NCBI RefSeq assembly: GCF_040869045.1
Contig: NC_090321.1
Coordinates: 31,121,426 to 31,185,425, forward strand
Length of the DNA stretch: 64,000 nt
Direction: 5' to 3'
From: Eurosta solidaginis
Lineage: Eukaryota > Arthropoda > Insecta > Diptera > Tephritidae
Shown piece after piece: positions 11,356-23,559 of this stretch (the first letter of the stretch is position 1; the number at the start of each line of letters is the position of its first letter). The notes under the pieces were generated by a model that had not been told where the DNA came from, searched no databases, and saw only the letters and a program-made list of their open reading frames with translations. Position numbers and translations under genes: made by a program.

Positions 11356-11624
11356 TAGGGTGGATAAAACAAAATATAAGTTTGACCTTCTTGAATGTGC
11401 CACAGAAAAACTTGATGCCATCTGCCCATGAATATACACACCATCATCAGCCGAGCGATATTTTAGTAATAATATATGTATGTAAAATAAGGAAAACACC
11501 CCGGAGAAAGTTCCATTATAAGCCTTGAGTGGAAGCTGGATTGGCCACAGTTTTTTGCTGGCAACAAGTGTTCTGTGGGCCATTCAAGAAAAACAAATTT
11601 CCCTTTATTATTTTACCCACCCTA
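11356..11624. mobile_element. MITE with TAGGGTGG ends, related family
   Basis: 269 bp, ends TAGGGTGGATAAAA and TTTTACCCACCCTA, inner blocks around TTGAATGTGCCACAG and CTGTGGGCCATTCAA inverted. Flanks ATCAGTAT and ATTTGTAT agree at 6 of 8 positions, a decayed duplication. About 130 bp upstream of lysozyme copy 2. Confidence 0.75.
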
Positions 11625-11907
11625 ATTTGTATGCGCATCTTTAGTTTTTAAATAATTTTAATAGTTTCAGTTTTTCTGCACGAAAACAATCACAAAAATT
11701 TTATTGTTTAGAATTGAACACGTTTACTATTAATTAAATTGATAAAAACCAACGATACAATCACGCTTAGATACGTGATATCTAGGATTTATGTACGTAC
11801 CATCTTTATATTTAAAAGTGTATGTACGTCCGGAAAAAATTTGTTTTCATGGCGCAGAATGAAGTAATAAATAACACGGAAAATTCGAAAATTTGTTTAA
11901 CTGAATT

Positions 11908-12099
11908 CATGGCGGAACCATACAAGGTGGCAGCATGGTGACATACCTACAAACATAAATACAAGTTCCATGTACTTTGTTTTTGTAAATTCGATGGAAT
12001 AATGTCAAAATCGTACTGCGCTTGAAGTTGATGTATCGAATCAAATAAAAAAGTACAAATCAGCTGTCCCGTGCTGCCACCTTGTATAGTTCCGCCATG
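11908..12099. mobile_element. P-like MITE with CATGG ends, copy B
   Basis: 192 bp, same family as 52122-52315. Ends CATGGCGGAACCATACAAGG and the near-perfect inverse. AACTGAAT appears on both sides, offset by one T on the left, consistent with an 8-bp duplication. Lies about 680 bp upstream of lysozyme copy 2. Confidence 0.83.
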
Positions 12100-13256
12100 A
12101 ACTGAATCATAGTGGAATCACGAAGTGGAAAATAGAAAAAGACAGAAGATATACGCTATCTGAAACGATAGGGATGTATTTTCAACCTTTGGAAGAGGGT
12201 AAAATTGTTTCGGATTTGAAAAAATAGGAGTAAAAGATATATAGATAGTAGTAGAAATAAAACATATGCCTTTCTAAACTTGATCAAAAGATCCAATAAA
12301 ACTCATTACAGCTGAACTCATGATGTATTGCTAAAGTTATTATTTAGCAATATATGTCAAGAGATAGGTTAGATCCGCGGCAGTGGGCCTAGTTCCAGAA
12401 GATACTGGTCCAAAGCCAGCAGGGGTCATAAATTTTAAATGACAATACATGACTGTGAAATTCTTCTATATCTTTGTGGGCTGACTTTTAGGGCAAAACA
12501 GCAACAGTGAGTTACATTTTTTTTGTATATTTAGAATACAATTGGCCGAAATTTTCACACAAATTAGGTATGATACGACAATTTTAGTGTTCTTGTTATA
12601 GAAATGACAAAAACATTCCTATAAAATCTTCGGCAGCGCTGCACAGGGCAAAATCGTTGGTAGGATATGACGTGAATACAAATAGTTTGTTTCAATTTTT
12701 GTTTTGGAAAAAATCAAATATATTTATTGGAAACGTTAACAATATGAACGTAATAATTTGGCACGGCGTTGCTGATGGAAGCTACCACCGAAGATACCCA
12801 AATGATGTTTATCTGTAATTAAATCCTGTAACGTTCCATAAATATTCACCTAACAATTACTCCAAAAAATGCAAAAAACAACACTTTTCGGGACAACATT
12901 GGTGAAAATTTTGCAGTAAGCCGAATGATAGAACAATTCAGAACAAGACAATTGATAGCTTACTTCAACTCAAGGCGAATCCACACCAGGTGGTGACAAA
13001 GCGAAGAATGTCAAGTCCAAAGAAAATTTTAATTGATTTCTATTAACTGACATATTAAAGTACATAATCAAGAAGAAGCAAACAGCTGTTACTGAATTCA
13101 ATGCAACACTGGTACTGAATTCGCCTTGCTTCCACCATGGAACCGAATTTTTCTAAATGAATTTTTTCAACATTATTAACCAAATTATTTAAAAATACTT
13201 TGTCTTCTATAAAAATAAATAAAATTAAAAAAATTATGCAAGGAATAAAAGACTAC
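12100..13256. other. No recognised gene
   Basis: A/T-rich. A possible relic of the CATGG-type MITE lies at about 12990-13145 (CACCAGGTGG, TTCCACCATGGAACC). Otherwise nothing supported. Confidence 0.45.
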
Positions 13257-13328
13257 TTCCCATACCGGGAATCGAACCCGGGCCTTCTGGGTGAAAGCCA
13301 GATATCCTAGCCACTAGACCATATGGGA
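13257..13328 (-). tRNA. tRNA-Glu (anticodon UUC)
   Basis: 72-nt cloverleaf on the minus strand with a 7-bp acceptor stem (TCCCATA with TATGGGA), anticodon loop CTTTCAC giving UUC, and an exact B box GGTTCGATTCC. Its sequence is close to the tRNA-Glu(CUC) at 28143, and most differences fall in stems. No intron. Confidence 0.96.
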
Positions 13329-13800
13329 TGCGTAAGGAGATGTGTTCATTGCTTTATATTAGATGTAAGCAGAATACAGTTTTACCCAACTCTGTTCACT
13401 TAAATTAATATCGTGCAACAACATCGAGCGCTTCTGTTAATTATATAATACAACATGTTATATTAATGTTAAAGAGCTGAGATACGTGAAATATGTAAAC
13501 AAAGATTGTTTGATGTTCGGCTTTCGGTCTGCAATTGCATGCCAAATTACGTTCAATTAATAAAATAAGTTTAAAGCTAATGATCTGTCTTTTTCCCCAC
13601 CAAAAAATTGTTTAGGATCAAAATGGTGAAAGGTGGTCCAAATCATTTTTCGTTACTTAAATTTAATTTTTTATTGGGTCGTATTCATGTAAAATTCAAA
13701 ATTTGAGCTATCTCCATAATTTCCAATATAAATTTTGATTAAAGGGTACTATATCCGTCTAATAGGAAAACTTGTGAATTGCCAATATATCTAGTATAAT

Positions 13801-14690
13801 ATAAGTACGTATAAATACGCCACATGCAAATTTTTCAACTCCTTTTTCGAAAGCACCATTTGGCCGATTTGGATAAAATATGAACCAATTTCTAGAGAAT
13901 AATGGGTAGTTTTGGTACGTAAGGTGAGTGGCATCTGTGTATATACTAAAGTATCAAAACTCAAAAAAATCTGATAAGGCCAATTATACTTGCCAGGCAG
14001 ATGCCCAACATCTATAGTGTATTAGTGGCGAAAAGTGGGCGGAATTTAGAAGGGAGTGTGGCACCTGCCAAAGAAATTATTAATTCCATTTCGCATATCT
14101 CTTGAACCGCTGCAGTAACTCTACTTAAACCTGGCGTAGCTGCTATACTTTTAATGCCAAATTTCTTACAAAAATTGAAGTATTAGGAAAAAGGGGCGTG
14201 GTACATTCTATACGAAATCAAATTTTCGTATCACACATATTCATAGCTACTGCAGCTATATAACTGTAATTTGATATCAATGTCTATACTGATAATATCA
14301 AACTTTTAAAGAAATGTGGTAAGCCTTGCAAATCGAGCATGCACCCCAGAGCTCTAATGCGATGTGGCTCTAACAATCTATCTATTTATCTACTTAACTA
14401 CATATATAACTATATATAAATGCGTCACACGAAAATTTTTCGACTCTATTTATCTACGCATCGTTTGGCCGATTTCGATGAATTATGCAACAATCTGTTT
14501 CATAGAGTTTTTCGCTTCATACGGTAAAGGACCGACATATGAGAAATCAGTTATGTGTGAAGGTAATTATGCCAGGCAGATGCACAACACTGGTATTGTA
14601 TCAGTGGAAAGAAGCAGGAAAGTATTGGAAAATAGGGCATATTGTAAAAAGGGGAATGGCATCCGCATACAAATTCAAACAAGCGTATAA
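13801..14690. repeat. Two diverged direct copies of a dispersed repeat
   Basis: 13801-14070 and 14406-14640, about 606 bp apart, share CGTTTGGCCGATTT-type, TGCCAGGCAGATGC and a following purine-rich block. ORFs here are not conserved between the copies, so no gene is called. Confidence 0.65.
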
Positions 14691-14699
14691 ATATAACCG

Positions 14700-15399
14700 T
14701 AGTCTTAGAATCTATATGAGTGGTATTTGCTGAACATTACTTATGTGGAACGGAAAGAAAGTGTGCAGTCATAGAATTATATTCTCTTATAATTAATACA
14801 TAAACGTAAAGATAATTCAACTTCATTTTGCTTAGCCCCCATGCGCATGGTGTAGCCAATTTTAAAAAGTTATTCGCCGGTTTCAAGAAATACGCATATT
14901 TTGAGCGAAGGGCTGAAATATCAAAAACGATAAAACAGCTACACCTGCAAAGAGAAATTTGGATAAGCGCCATGTTGTTCAGAAAATTAGAATTGATGGG
15001 AAACTGGTTGTGGCTCATTTTAAATAAAAAGCAATTTGTGTATTCCATGTCTATAAAGCTCTAAAGAAGCTTTAATTTGTATATTCCTTATCCAATTTAT
15101 TAGATTGGTCCAATTTTCGACCGCGCACGATACTAGTTGTTATAACTCCACTACGATCGGAGTAATTTACTTCAGGGTCCGTACTACGTGTTTTGATCCA
15201 TGATCGAAACTCATTTTTTAAATCACAATTGCTCTGAAATAGTGGATGGGACTAATTACCTTCGTCAACTAGCGAAAAGAAGTAGTCGTTAGATCCATAA
15301 CTTAAAATACTTAGAAATATTTTTACAGTTGCGCGATTATTGTTTGAGTGAAAATGGTTTTCAATCACTGATCGTAAAACGTAAAAGGGCCAGTTATAG
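14700..15399. other. No recognised gene
   Basis: Overlapping ORFs on opposite strands at 14737-15064 have no recognisable domain and no start or splice support. Treated as non-coding. Confidence 0.45.
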
Positions 15400-16850
15400 T
15401 AAAAACAAGTAAAGGTGTCTAAGTTCGGATGTAACCGAACATTATATACTCAGCGTGAGCTTCAATTATACATTTCATTTCAGATAAATAAATTGTCTAC
15501 ATAACACGTGGCACCGCCCGTTTAAAAAAAATGTCTCCTCATTTCTTCTAAAAATTTATAAGTGAAATATCATTGATTCAAAACTATTTTTAGCTAAGTG
15601 ATAGGTTATTATCCTAGTCTACGACCCTTTTAAACTTGTTTTATATCTAAGTTGTCGTGGTCTTTAACCGATCCCGTCCATTTTTACTAGAAATATTTTC
15701 TGCTCAAAGGAAAATATGCGTACACAGTTTCATTACGATATGTTAATTTTGCTTCGAGTTATGGCTCACGAAACACAGAAAATAGCTTAGTCATAAAAAG
15801 GGGCGGTGCCACAACTATTTTCAAAAATTTTAGTGTTTTCCAAAAGGGGCGGTGCCACAACCATTATCAAAAATTTTAGTGTTTTCTAATTTAATATTGT
15901 AATTCAATTTAGAAAGTAAAATTCTATTGATATAAAGGTCTTTTTCGCTAAGATATAGCTTATTATTTTCGTCTACGACTCTTTTAAAAATCTTTTATAT
16001 AAAAGTGGGCGTGATCTTTAACCGATGACGCCCATTTTTTCTATAAATATTTCCTGCTATAGGGAAATTTTTTGTACCCAATTTTATTACGATCCGTTAA
16101 TTTTTCTTCGAGTTATGGCTCCCGAAACATAGAAAGTTGCTTAGTCATAAAAGGGGCGGTGCCACGCCCATTTTTAAAATTTTGAAGTTTTTCCTATTTA
16201 TTGTTATAAATCCACTTGGGAAATGAAATACCATTGATATAAGCTCTTTTTTGCAAAGATAAGGCTTATTTTATTCGTTCACGAACCTTTTAAAAATCTT
16301 TTATATAAAAGCGGGCGTGGTCCTTAACCGATTTCGTTAATTTTTCTTCAAAACATTCCTTATATTAAAGGCAACCTCTCTGCCGAATTTTGTTACGATA
16401 TGTTTAACGATTTTTGATTTATGATTAATAATATTTGTAAAATTCATTTTATCACAAGTGGGCGGTGCCACGCCCATTTAAAACAATTTTTTCAAATTAA
16501 ATTTTTCAATTTTTATCAGGAGTCTCAATATCAGTCCGCATGCCAAATTTCAACATTCTGGGTGTATTATTTACTAAATAAGCAGGTTTTTTGTGTTTTT
16601 CAAAATTTTATTTATATAAAAAGTGGGCGTGGTTATCATCCGATTTCGCTCATTTTCAATACCAATCTATGCTAGGTCCAGATATGCTCGTGTACGGACG
16701 GACATGGCTCAATAAATTTTTTTTCGATACTGATGATTTTGATATATGGGAGTCTATATCTATCTCGATTCCTTTAAAGCTGTACAACCAACCGTTATAC
16801 AATCAAAGTTAATATACTCTGTGTGCAAAGCACGCTGAGTATAAAAATGC
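15400..16850. repeat. Long dispersed repeat with internal 306-bp tandem units
   Basis: Ends carry inverted TATACTCAGCGTG and CACGCTGAGTATA. Inside, units starting ACGACCCTTTT-like at 15621, 15975 and 16281 contain AAAAGGGGCGGTGCCAC and GAGTTATGGCTC blocks. A 52-bp internal duplication is at about 15792 and 15844. This repeat type is common in flies; I cannot assign it to a superfamily. Confidence 0.72.
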
Positions 16851-17312
16851 CGAAGCCACTAAGTTTTATTCATGATCTATTTCTAAGAGATAAACAACAA
16901 AACTTGCATGCTTAAGTTCTCATATCATCGACGGAAATATCCAAAGTGGTTATAAAAATTTAATTATTTGTTATTAAATTGGCGTTCATATGAGGGATAC
17001 CTAAAAATATTCTGACATTGATAGTATAGCAAAATTATCGATCAAACCTTGTACCGAAGCCAAATTCCTCTTTCCAGCTGATGGCAATCAGTAATACAAC
17101 AAAAATTATGTAAATTTTTACACATACCTATAAACACAGGATGTAGTTCTAACGAACAAATAATATTAATTTGTTAAAACGCGCACGTTCGCGGCCAATA
17201 ATTGCCATTGAAAGAAGGCATGGCATGTGATATTATTGAAATATTATTTGTATGCTACTGTTGAAGGAACATTTTTATTATGAAGAAATGCATGACAAGA
17301 AACTATACACAT

Positions 17313-17742
17313 TAGGGTGGGTCGATTTGTATGGACGACAGTTAACCGATATCGCGCCATCGATTTTTCGATAGGATTTGGACTCAGGAAAAAAAGTTCC
17401 ACTACGCATACCCAAAAAAATAATTTTCGAGCCTGCGAAATTTCTTTTAAAAATTCTTCTAAATCTCCATAAAAGAAATTTTTTTCAAAAAACTGCCTTT
17501 ACCATCGTCTTTAGCGCATGAATTCATTTGGGACTACGCCAATTGACACAAAAAAAAAATACATAAAAAATGATTTGGAGCCTTGAAAATTAAAAAAATG
17601 CATAGAAAATCGAAAAAATCGATGCAATTTCGCAGGCTAGAAAATTATTTTTTTTGGGTATGCGTAGTGGAACTTTTTTCCTGAGCTTAAATCCTATCGA
17701 AAAATCGATGGCGCGATATCGGTTAAAAATCGACCCACCCTA
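17313..17742. mobile_element. Foldback MITE with TAGGGTGGGTCG ends
   Basis: 430 bp. Inverted ends TAGGGTGGGTCGATTT, arms extending about 100 bp inward (matching blocks ATATCGCGCCATCGATTTTT and GTTCCACTACGCATACCC). Perfect 8-bp duplication ATACACAT (17305-17312 and 17743-17750). Non-coding. Confidence 0.88.
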
Positions 17743-17920
17743 ATACACATAAATGTGTAATAAAGAAATTTTAAATGTTTGCATATTAACTAGTAGAGTT
17801 TGGGGAGTGGATGGAATAATTAACTGTTAAAAAAAAAATTACATTAATAGCCATATGACGGCTCGTGACTTCTGACAATTACCTTAGCTCAGTTTTCATT
17901 ATAACATCAAAAACTAAAAG

Positions 17921-18205
17921 TGTACTGGTAGCATGATCCGCCTACCACACCGAAGATCCTGCGCTCAACTGTCGGGCAAAGTAGCATCAACATTTAAAAA
18001 TAAGTTTTTTGTAATCGTGGTCGCCCCTCGGCTTGTCAAACACTTCCAGTGTATTTCTGACATGAATAGCTTCTCGATGAAAATTCATCCTCCTTGCAGA
18101 TGCCGTTCCGAGTCGGCATAAAACATAAAGGTCCCGTTCCGCAAATTGTAGGGAAAATTAACAGGAGAACGACGCTAATCGGAAGACAATCTCGGCGTAA
18201 AAATC
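17921..18205 (+). mobile_element. tRNA-derived SINE, plus-strand copy
   Basis: The head resembles a tRNA: an A-box-like TGGTAGCATGATCCGCCTAC and a degraded B box (GCGCTCAACTGTC). A unique body follows (CAGATGCCGTTCCGAGTCGG, GGTCCCGTTCCGCAAATTGT) and a terminal AATCTCGGCG-like block. The same body recurs three times inverted in this window. Confidence 0.72.
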
Positions 18206-18337
18206 ATATAACAATTGTCAGTCACTTAGAGCCAGAATTCGGGTGTAAAATTATGTTTTTCATTCAATATTTTTCCTAGTACATTCCTCTCTCAACCTTT
18301 TTAATAATTTCATCATATACTCCACTTTAGAGGTAAA

Positions 18338-18860
18338 GACCGCGGCATAATGAAATTTTTCATATAGATGCGTTTAACACAAGCGTATGCATTCCAGTGG
18401 ACATCACCACCATCAACCAAGATGTTGCGCTTATAAATATGAAGGAACTTCAGACTTGGCAATTGAAGTTTATTTCGCCTTGCCCATTCACAAACAAAAT
18501 TTCGCGAAACACTTATAAAAATTCTCCCTATACAACAGAAATACTTGCCAACATATTTTTTGTCGTATTCATTTGTTATATTGCAGTTTTTAATTGCTAA
18601 AAATTTTAGAAAAGTTACCAACGAGTGGGAAAAATAATTTCACTTGCAAAGTATGCCAGCACCCTTAGCCAAAGCAAATGTCAAATTTTCTTCTTGTGCT
18701 TTGCTTGCAACAAAAGTTTGCAAGCTTGCTACTTTTTCGCGTCAGATGGCGCCAGTGTCGCTCAATCTACTGTTCCCCATAAAAATACGTGCAATCTACT
18801 CATAATGCATAGGATTGAGTAAAACGCATCTATATGAAAAAATGCTTATGTGACGGGGCC
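18338..18860. mobile_element. Probable MITE with GGCCCCGTCACA end
   Basis: Perfect inverted 20-mers TTTTTCATATAGATGCGTTT (18355-18374) and its complement (18823-18842), with looser similarity out to GACCGCGGC and GACGGGGCC. TTA follows the right end; the left flank is less clear. No convincing ORF. Confidence 0.6.
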
Positions 18861-19542
18861 TTATTGCGACAACAATGCATTAGCGGTATGGACTGACGAC
18901 TACTTCATCAATTTTCTTTGCCTACCTCTGTCAAATTGAAATTTCAAAATATACAATACGACAGCCCATTCAATGGCTTGTTCTGTAGTATTGACTCATT
19001 TATGTCGGGTTTAGCAGCATGAACGTAAAATAAAAATTTAAAAAAATCAATAACGGTAGTACCTAAAATAATAACAAAGAACCTTACAAAGTATGAAAAC
19101 AACGAAACACTGCTACAAAGTATTGAATGAAAAGTTAGTGTTCTGTAGGCGTTAATCGGAATTCCAATAGCACAACACAAGTGACAAGGCGATTGTCAGT
19201 GTGTCGCGTACGCTTGTGCATATTGCAGCATAATGTATTCAATTAGCCAGTAAAGTAAAAATTTAGATAAGTAAAAAAGTAAATTAATATTCAGTTGGCT
19301 GTACTGTTGAACGTGCAGAAATTTTTGACAATGGTTTACTACAATGTGGTTTTGAGTGGTTATTACTGTTAAAAAAGAAAATTACAGATTGTAAAAATAA
19401 AGCGAGAATATCGTTTCGTAAATAATATTCAAAGTTAAAACAGAGCTCCACCGACTGACTAAGTTGGGTCTAAGTTGAGTATTATCTTAAACTAATATTA
19501 ACGTCAACTCATATATTTTCGTTCTAATTGAACCTATTTATA

Positions 19543-19566
19543 TATATAATATATATATATATATAT
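19543..19566. repeat. TA microsatellite
   Basis: Run of about 12 TA units with one interruption. Confidence 0.8.
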
Positions 19567-20060
19567 TTACAAGATGATTGATACAGATGAACTTTCGATT
19601 CGGTTAACCACAGCATTCTTAAAACAAAACTTACAAAGTTGTTTGGTTTTTCTGCCACCTCCACGAAATTAATAGCTTTCTACTTAAAAAATAGATCTCA
19701 ATGTGTTTTCAGTGGTACGGTGTTATCATCTGCATTCGAATTGAAGAGGGGAGTTCCACAAGGGTCAATTCTAGGCCCTCAGCTTTTCTCTATGTATGTA
19801 AACGTCTGTCATTACCGACATAAGCTCTCATTTGTGTGCAGACGATTTGTAGGTCTATAAATCGAGCAGGTTCAACGATATACATACATATGTACCTGCC
19901 CATGTCTTGGAAATAAACAAAACACTATGCCGAATCAACGAATAGGCCTTGGCTAACGACTCATCGCAAGAAAACCAATATGTATATCAACCTGTTCTGA
20001 AGTTAATTGGAGGCATAAGTATTAACTACGTGTAAACTGCAAAAACTTAGGTATAGTTTT
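19560..20060 (+). pseudogene. Jockey/CR1-type reverse transcriptase fragment
   Basis: Residues SATSTKLIAFYLKNRSQCVF then LKRGVPQGSILGPQLFSMYV match the RT palm motif R-G-V-P-Q-G-S-x-L-G-P-x-L-F typical of Jockey or CR1-like elements. YADD cannot be found because of frame breaks. It is followed by an end fragment of a dispersed repeat. Confidence 0.68.
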
Positions 20061-20129
20061 CAACATGATTTGTGTTTTAAATATGCCTCAATAGGATTAG
20101 AAAAGTAATTTATTGAACTCTAAAATTGA

Positions 20130-20176
20130 AACTCACGCTGAGTGTATAACTCGAATTTAGACATCCTTGCTTGTTT
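20130..20176. repeat. Solo end of the 15400-16850 repeat family
   Basis: Inverse of the family's left end: CTCACGCTGAGTGTATAAC followed by TTAGACATCCTTGCTTGTTT. Confidence 0.65.
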
Positions 20177-20868
20177 AAACTAATTTTATCAAAATGTTTA
20201 CTTTTCTTTGTCAATCATCTAATTCCACCCCTTTTCGTAATTCTCTCTGTCAGTTAACATGCTCGTTTGGCAGTTTTACTGGAAATCTTCAAACAACAAA
20301 AATGTGCAAAATGTATCTGCCAATGCGCTTAAAAGTCATGAAAATAAACTTGAAAATGTGTGCGCCTGCGCAATGCATATCCCGCTGTTGTGAAACTTGT
20401 TTGCCTAACTTTTTTTAATTTTTATTTAACTCAGTTTTTTGTTTTTTTTTTTTTTTTGGCATTTCATTACGTAAAATTGGTGCCGCCTCTATGCAATACA
20501 TGTCCAGCGAGCCATACATATTGCAAACTTTTTTATGTTTCTAATTGACGCGTATGTAAATCTTTCACTAATTGCGTTTAATTAACGTCAAAATAATGAT
20601 GTTGAAAATTACTTTACTTGTATGAAGAATATGAAGAAATTAGTAAATTATGTTATTTAACATAATCGACATGTCTGTTATTCTTTGTCTTCTTCTTTTT
20701 TGTCCTTTGCTAAGTTCGCTTTGCGTAACACCAACCTCTAGAAAAGTTTTTCTCTCTCTCTAGTAAAACATGGCTGTTATACTGTAATCCTTCTCCTTAT
20801 GTTAATGGCCTGTTATGTAATGATGCGTGTTTGTGTTAAATCTAGCTTCTGAACACAAAATAGGCCAG

Positions 20869-20940
20869 TCCTCGGTAGTATAGTGGTCAGTATCCCCGCC
20901 TGTCACGCGGGAGACCGGGGTTCGATTCCCCGCCGGGGAG
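20869..20940 (+). tRNA. tRNA-Asp (anticodon GUC)
   Basis: 72-nt cloverleaf with acceptor TCCTCGG pairing CCGGGGA (one T-G pair), anticodon loop CTGTCAC giving GUC, B box GGTTCGATTCC and discriminator G. A T5 tract at 20946-20950 is the probable Pol III terminator. Confidence 0.96.
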
Positions 20941-21517
20941 GTACAATTTTTGCTCGTACCAAATTTTTATCAAATATTTTGTAAAGATAAAAAATAGGTA
21001 CGGTCTAATTCTCACAGGAATTAAAAATCTGAAATTGACCTAGTTCAAAAGCTTAAGCCTATCTAATAAATGTATCCTGCTATCCGTTGGGCAATTCCAG
21101 TTTCAATTGACCACGCACGCACTCATGCGTGCCGAACTACTTTTAATGAGGTGTGCAATTTAAGTTCCGGAAATTTGTAATAAAAAACAAGAAAATGAAG
21201 TTTTAGGAAAAATGTTACCATAGACCTTCACAATGTTCTCCCTCTAACTCTGCACAACAATTCCAACGTTTCTCCCAGTTACAGCTTCTTGTACCTCCTG
21301 TACGCCGCCATGAGGAGTGTTCTTGAGGCGCGACTTCATCTAAGGGAATAGAAAAAAGTCGCACGGAGCCATATCGAGGCTTTAGAGTGGGTGAGGCAAC
21401 GTTGGAATGTTTTTTTTTTTTTGCCAACAAAGAACGAGAAATGGGCCGATGCATTATCGTGATGCAAAATCCAGCCACCCTTGGTGAGTTCGGGTCGCAC
21501 GCGGACACCACGTGCCC

Positions 21518-21896
21518 GCAGGACCCCGGCGGATTGGGGGCTTAGAATATACCCTCGGCAGGCATGTCTGTTGTAAGAGGCGACTAAAATACCAAATTGA
21601 TTCAAGGGGTTGTGTAGCGCAGCCCTTTCAAGGTGTATAAAGCTTCTCCAAACCAATTGTCAACCTCACCTACACGTGGCGAATCCTGTTACTTGAACAG
21701 CCGAGGCTTTGGCGACCAAGTTCGTCATGTATCTAGGGGGTGGCAGGGCGATATGGCCTTGAAGGTTTTATGTGGTCATACTAAATCGTTCCTGACGTGG
21801 TCGGGCTGGTGCCTTAATGATGCTTGTTACCGGAACGTACCGGATCTGCATCCGGCCTTCGAGGAGTGTTCTTATCGCTACAACAACACAGGCTCT
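21518..21896 (+). mobile_element. SINE-like element with CAA tail, copy 1
   Basis: About 370 bp. Shared blocks with the copies at 26848 and 62815: AAGAGGCGACTAAAATACC, GGCGAATCCTGTT, ATGGCCTTGAAGGTTT, and a CTACAACAACA end. Short, repeated and ending in CAA units, it is a SINE or the 3' end of a non-LTR element. It interrupts the mariner relic. Confidence 0.72.
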
Positions 21897-22104
21897 CCAA
21901 AACGCCCACATAGGATTTTCCAGTCACTGTTTGGCCGGCGGGAACATATTCACGATACGATGAATGATGCCGTAGATATCGAAAAAAAACAATCAGAAAA
22001 AACCGAACCTTGCTTTCGTTCTCCGCTCCCCACCGTTTTCCGCCCACTGTTGACATTGTTTACGCACCCCAGGGTCACACTCAAATATCCAGGTCTCATC
22101 TCCA

Positions 22105-22165
22105 GTTTGGGGTTTTCTCCAGATTTCACTAAACATTTTAGTGAAATCTGGAGAAAACCCCAAAC
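22105..22165. repeat. Perfect 29-bp palindrome arms, 3-nt spacer
   Basis: Arm 22105-22133 (GTTTGGGGTTTTCTCCAGAT...) is the exact reverse complement of 22137-22165; spacer CAT. It lies in the mariner relic. Confidence 0.95.
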
Positions 22166-22659
22166 ACGTTGCTTGTAATGTACGTCAAATATTCCCACTA
22201 CGCCACTGAAAAGTTACTTGCAAAAAATACGCGTAAAATACAAACTAAACGTTCTGTTTACTTCAACTTTGAACTAGTAACTGAAATGAAGATCTTCCCT
22301 CTTATACAGATGATGACAAATGAAAAAGTGTCGCCAGTTTTAAAATTATAACTAAATACCCCGAACTTTATTGCTACACCTCATACATCGAAGGAATAAA
22401 TAAGAGCTGCCTTACGGTGGTGCCTATCTCTTTAGGTCAAGCTTCTCAGCAATCATAGATTGAATAAAAAAATATAAAATGGGTCGTACTCTTTTTAAGA
22501 CCTTCAGTGCTGCAAGCGGGCAAGAAATTCTTATTCATTTGGGTGGGTAACCATATAACTTCAGCCTTCTCAATGATTTCTGCTTTCGGCTCACAAATAC
22601 AAATCTCTTGACCTCCAGGAACTTATCAATAATTAGAGTAACCAGCAGACTTTGTTCTG

Positions 22660-23260
22660 ACAGAAAATTGATTTTCCTACATTTAAAAACTGAGGCCCAC
22701 TTCCTTCTTTACTATCTACCCCTTTATCTTCCAATTTTCTTTTTATTCTTGTCCATCTCTTATTCCTTTTGTCTTCCTCTAACTCCCAAACCCATTCAAA
22801 CTCCCAACTCTACTCCCGCTCTTATACGTACTTCCACACTCACTCCTACTTCCCATACCCACTTGCACTCCTAGTCCCACTCCCACTACCACTCCAGTTT
22901 CTCTCCCACTCCCTCAATTTCCTCATACATTCAGTTTTTATACCAAATATTTAACACCTGCTACATCTGACTGGGAAACTATATGGTATTAACGCAGGTA
23001 CAAATTTAAAAATCGCATTCATAAGATATACTAAGTTAATAGTTGAGATTTTCCCTTTCCCTCGTCTACATGTTTGATCCCTATCTTTCGTTCTTTTCTA
23101 CCCTTTTCACTTTCTCGATTTTTTCTTTATCTCCTTTCAATATCTTGCTCCCAGTCCTTCATATCTTCCCCACGCACATTCACCATTTTTATCTACATTT
23201 CCTACTCCAACTTTCTTTCCTCTCCCTCACCCTCTCTCTATTTTTTCCGCATCCAACACG
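22660..23260. repeat. Pyrimidine-rich region, probable decayed relative of the CAGTCC repeat
   Basis: C/T-rich on the plus strand, with CTCCCACTCC-type degenerate units at 22860-22915 and repeated TTTCCTTT-like runs. ORFs (88 and 105 codons) are compositional. Confidence 0.5.
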
Positions 23261-23559
23261 TTCTGCAGAAATTGTTTGCTTTTGGTATTTATCCGGATAT
23301 GGTGATAAGATCAAACTAAGGAAGGTCTACATGCTACAACAACATCAAGAAAGGTCTTAAAGTCAATTGGCCTTATGACTATTAGAACATCAATGGACCT
23401 TTTGGCCGTTGACACTCCCCCATAACTGACATTCAAACAGAATACTGGCTTGTGACTCGATGCGCTATTCCTTAGGTGTTGCAGAAGCTACAAAGACGAT
23501 GTGAAGGATTAAAATTGGCTGCTTTTACTTTATTGTAACAAAAAATAATAACATATATT

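Larger units (their letters stand above)
21200..22200 (-). pseudogene. mariner-type transposase relic split by a SINE-like element
   Basis: On the minus strand, 22198-21897 carries a transposase middle with EYVPAGQTVTGKSYVGVLES. After an unrelated insertion, 21517-21200 continues with LTKGGWILHHDNASAH (the second catalytic Asp region of mariner) and LKSRLKNTP-like residues with frameshifts. No intact transposase. Confidence 0.72.

Noticed and set aside
14364..14733. Overlapping 108- and 64-codon ORFs
   Set aside because: They lie in one of two diverged direct copies of a dispersed repeat; the other copy has no matching frame.
21633..22178. 181-codon plus-strand ORF
   Set aside because: It runs antisense to the mariner transposase relic and through the SINE-like insert; no domain and no continuity with either element's coding sense.
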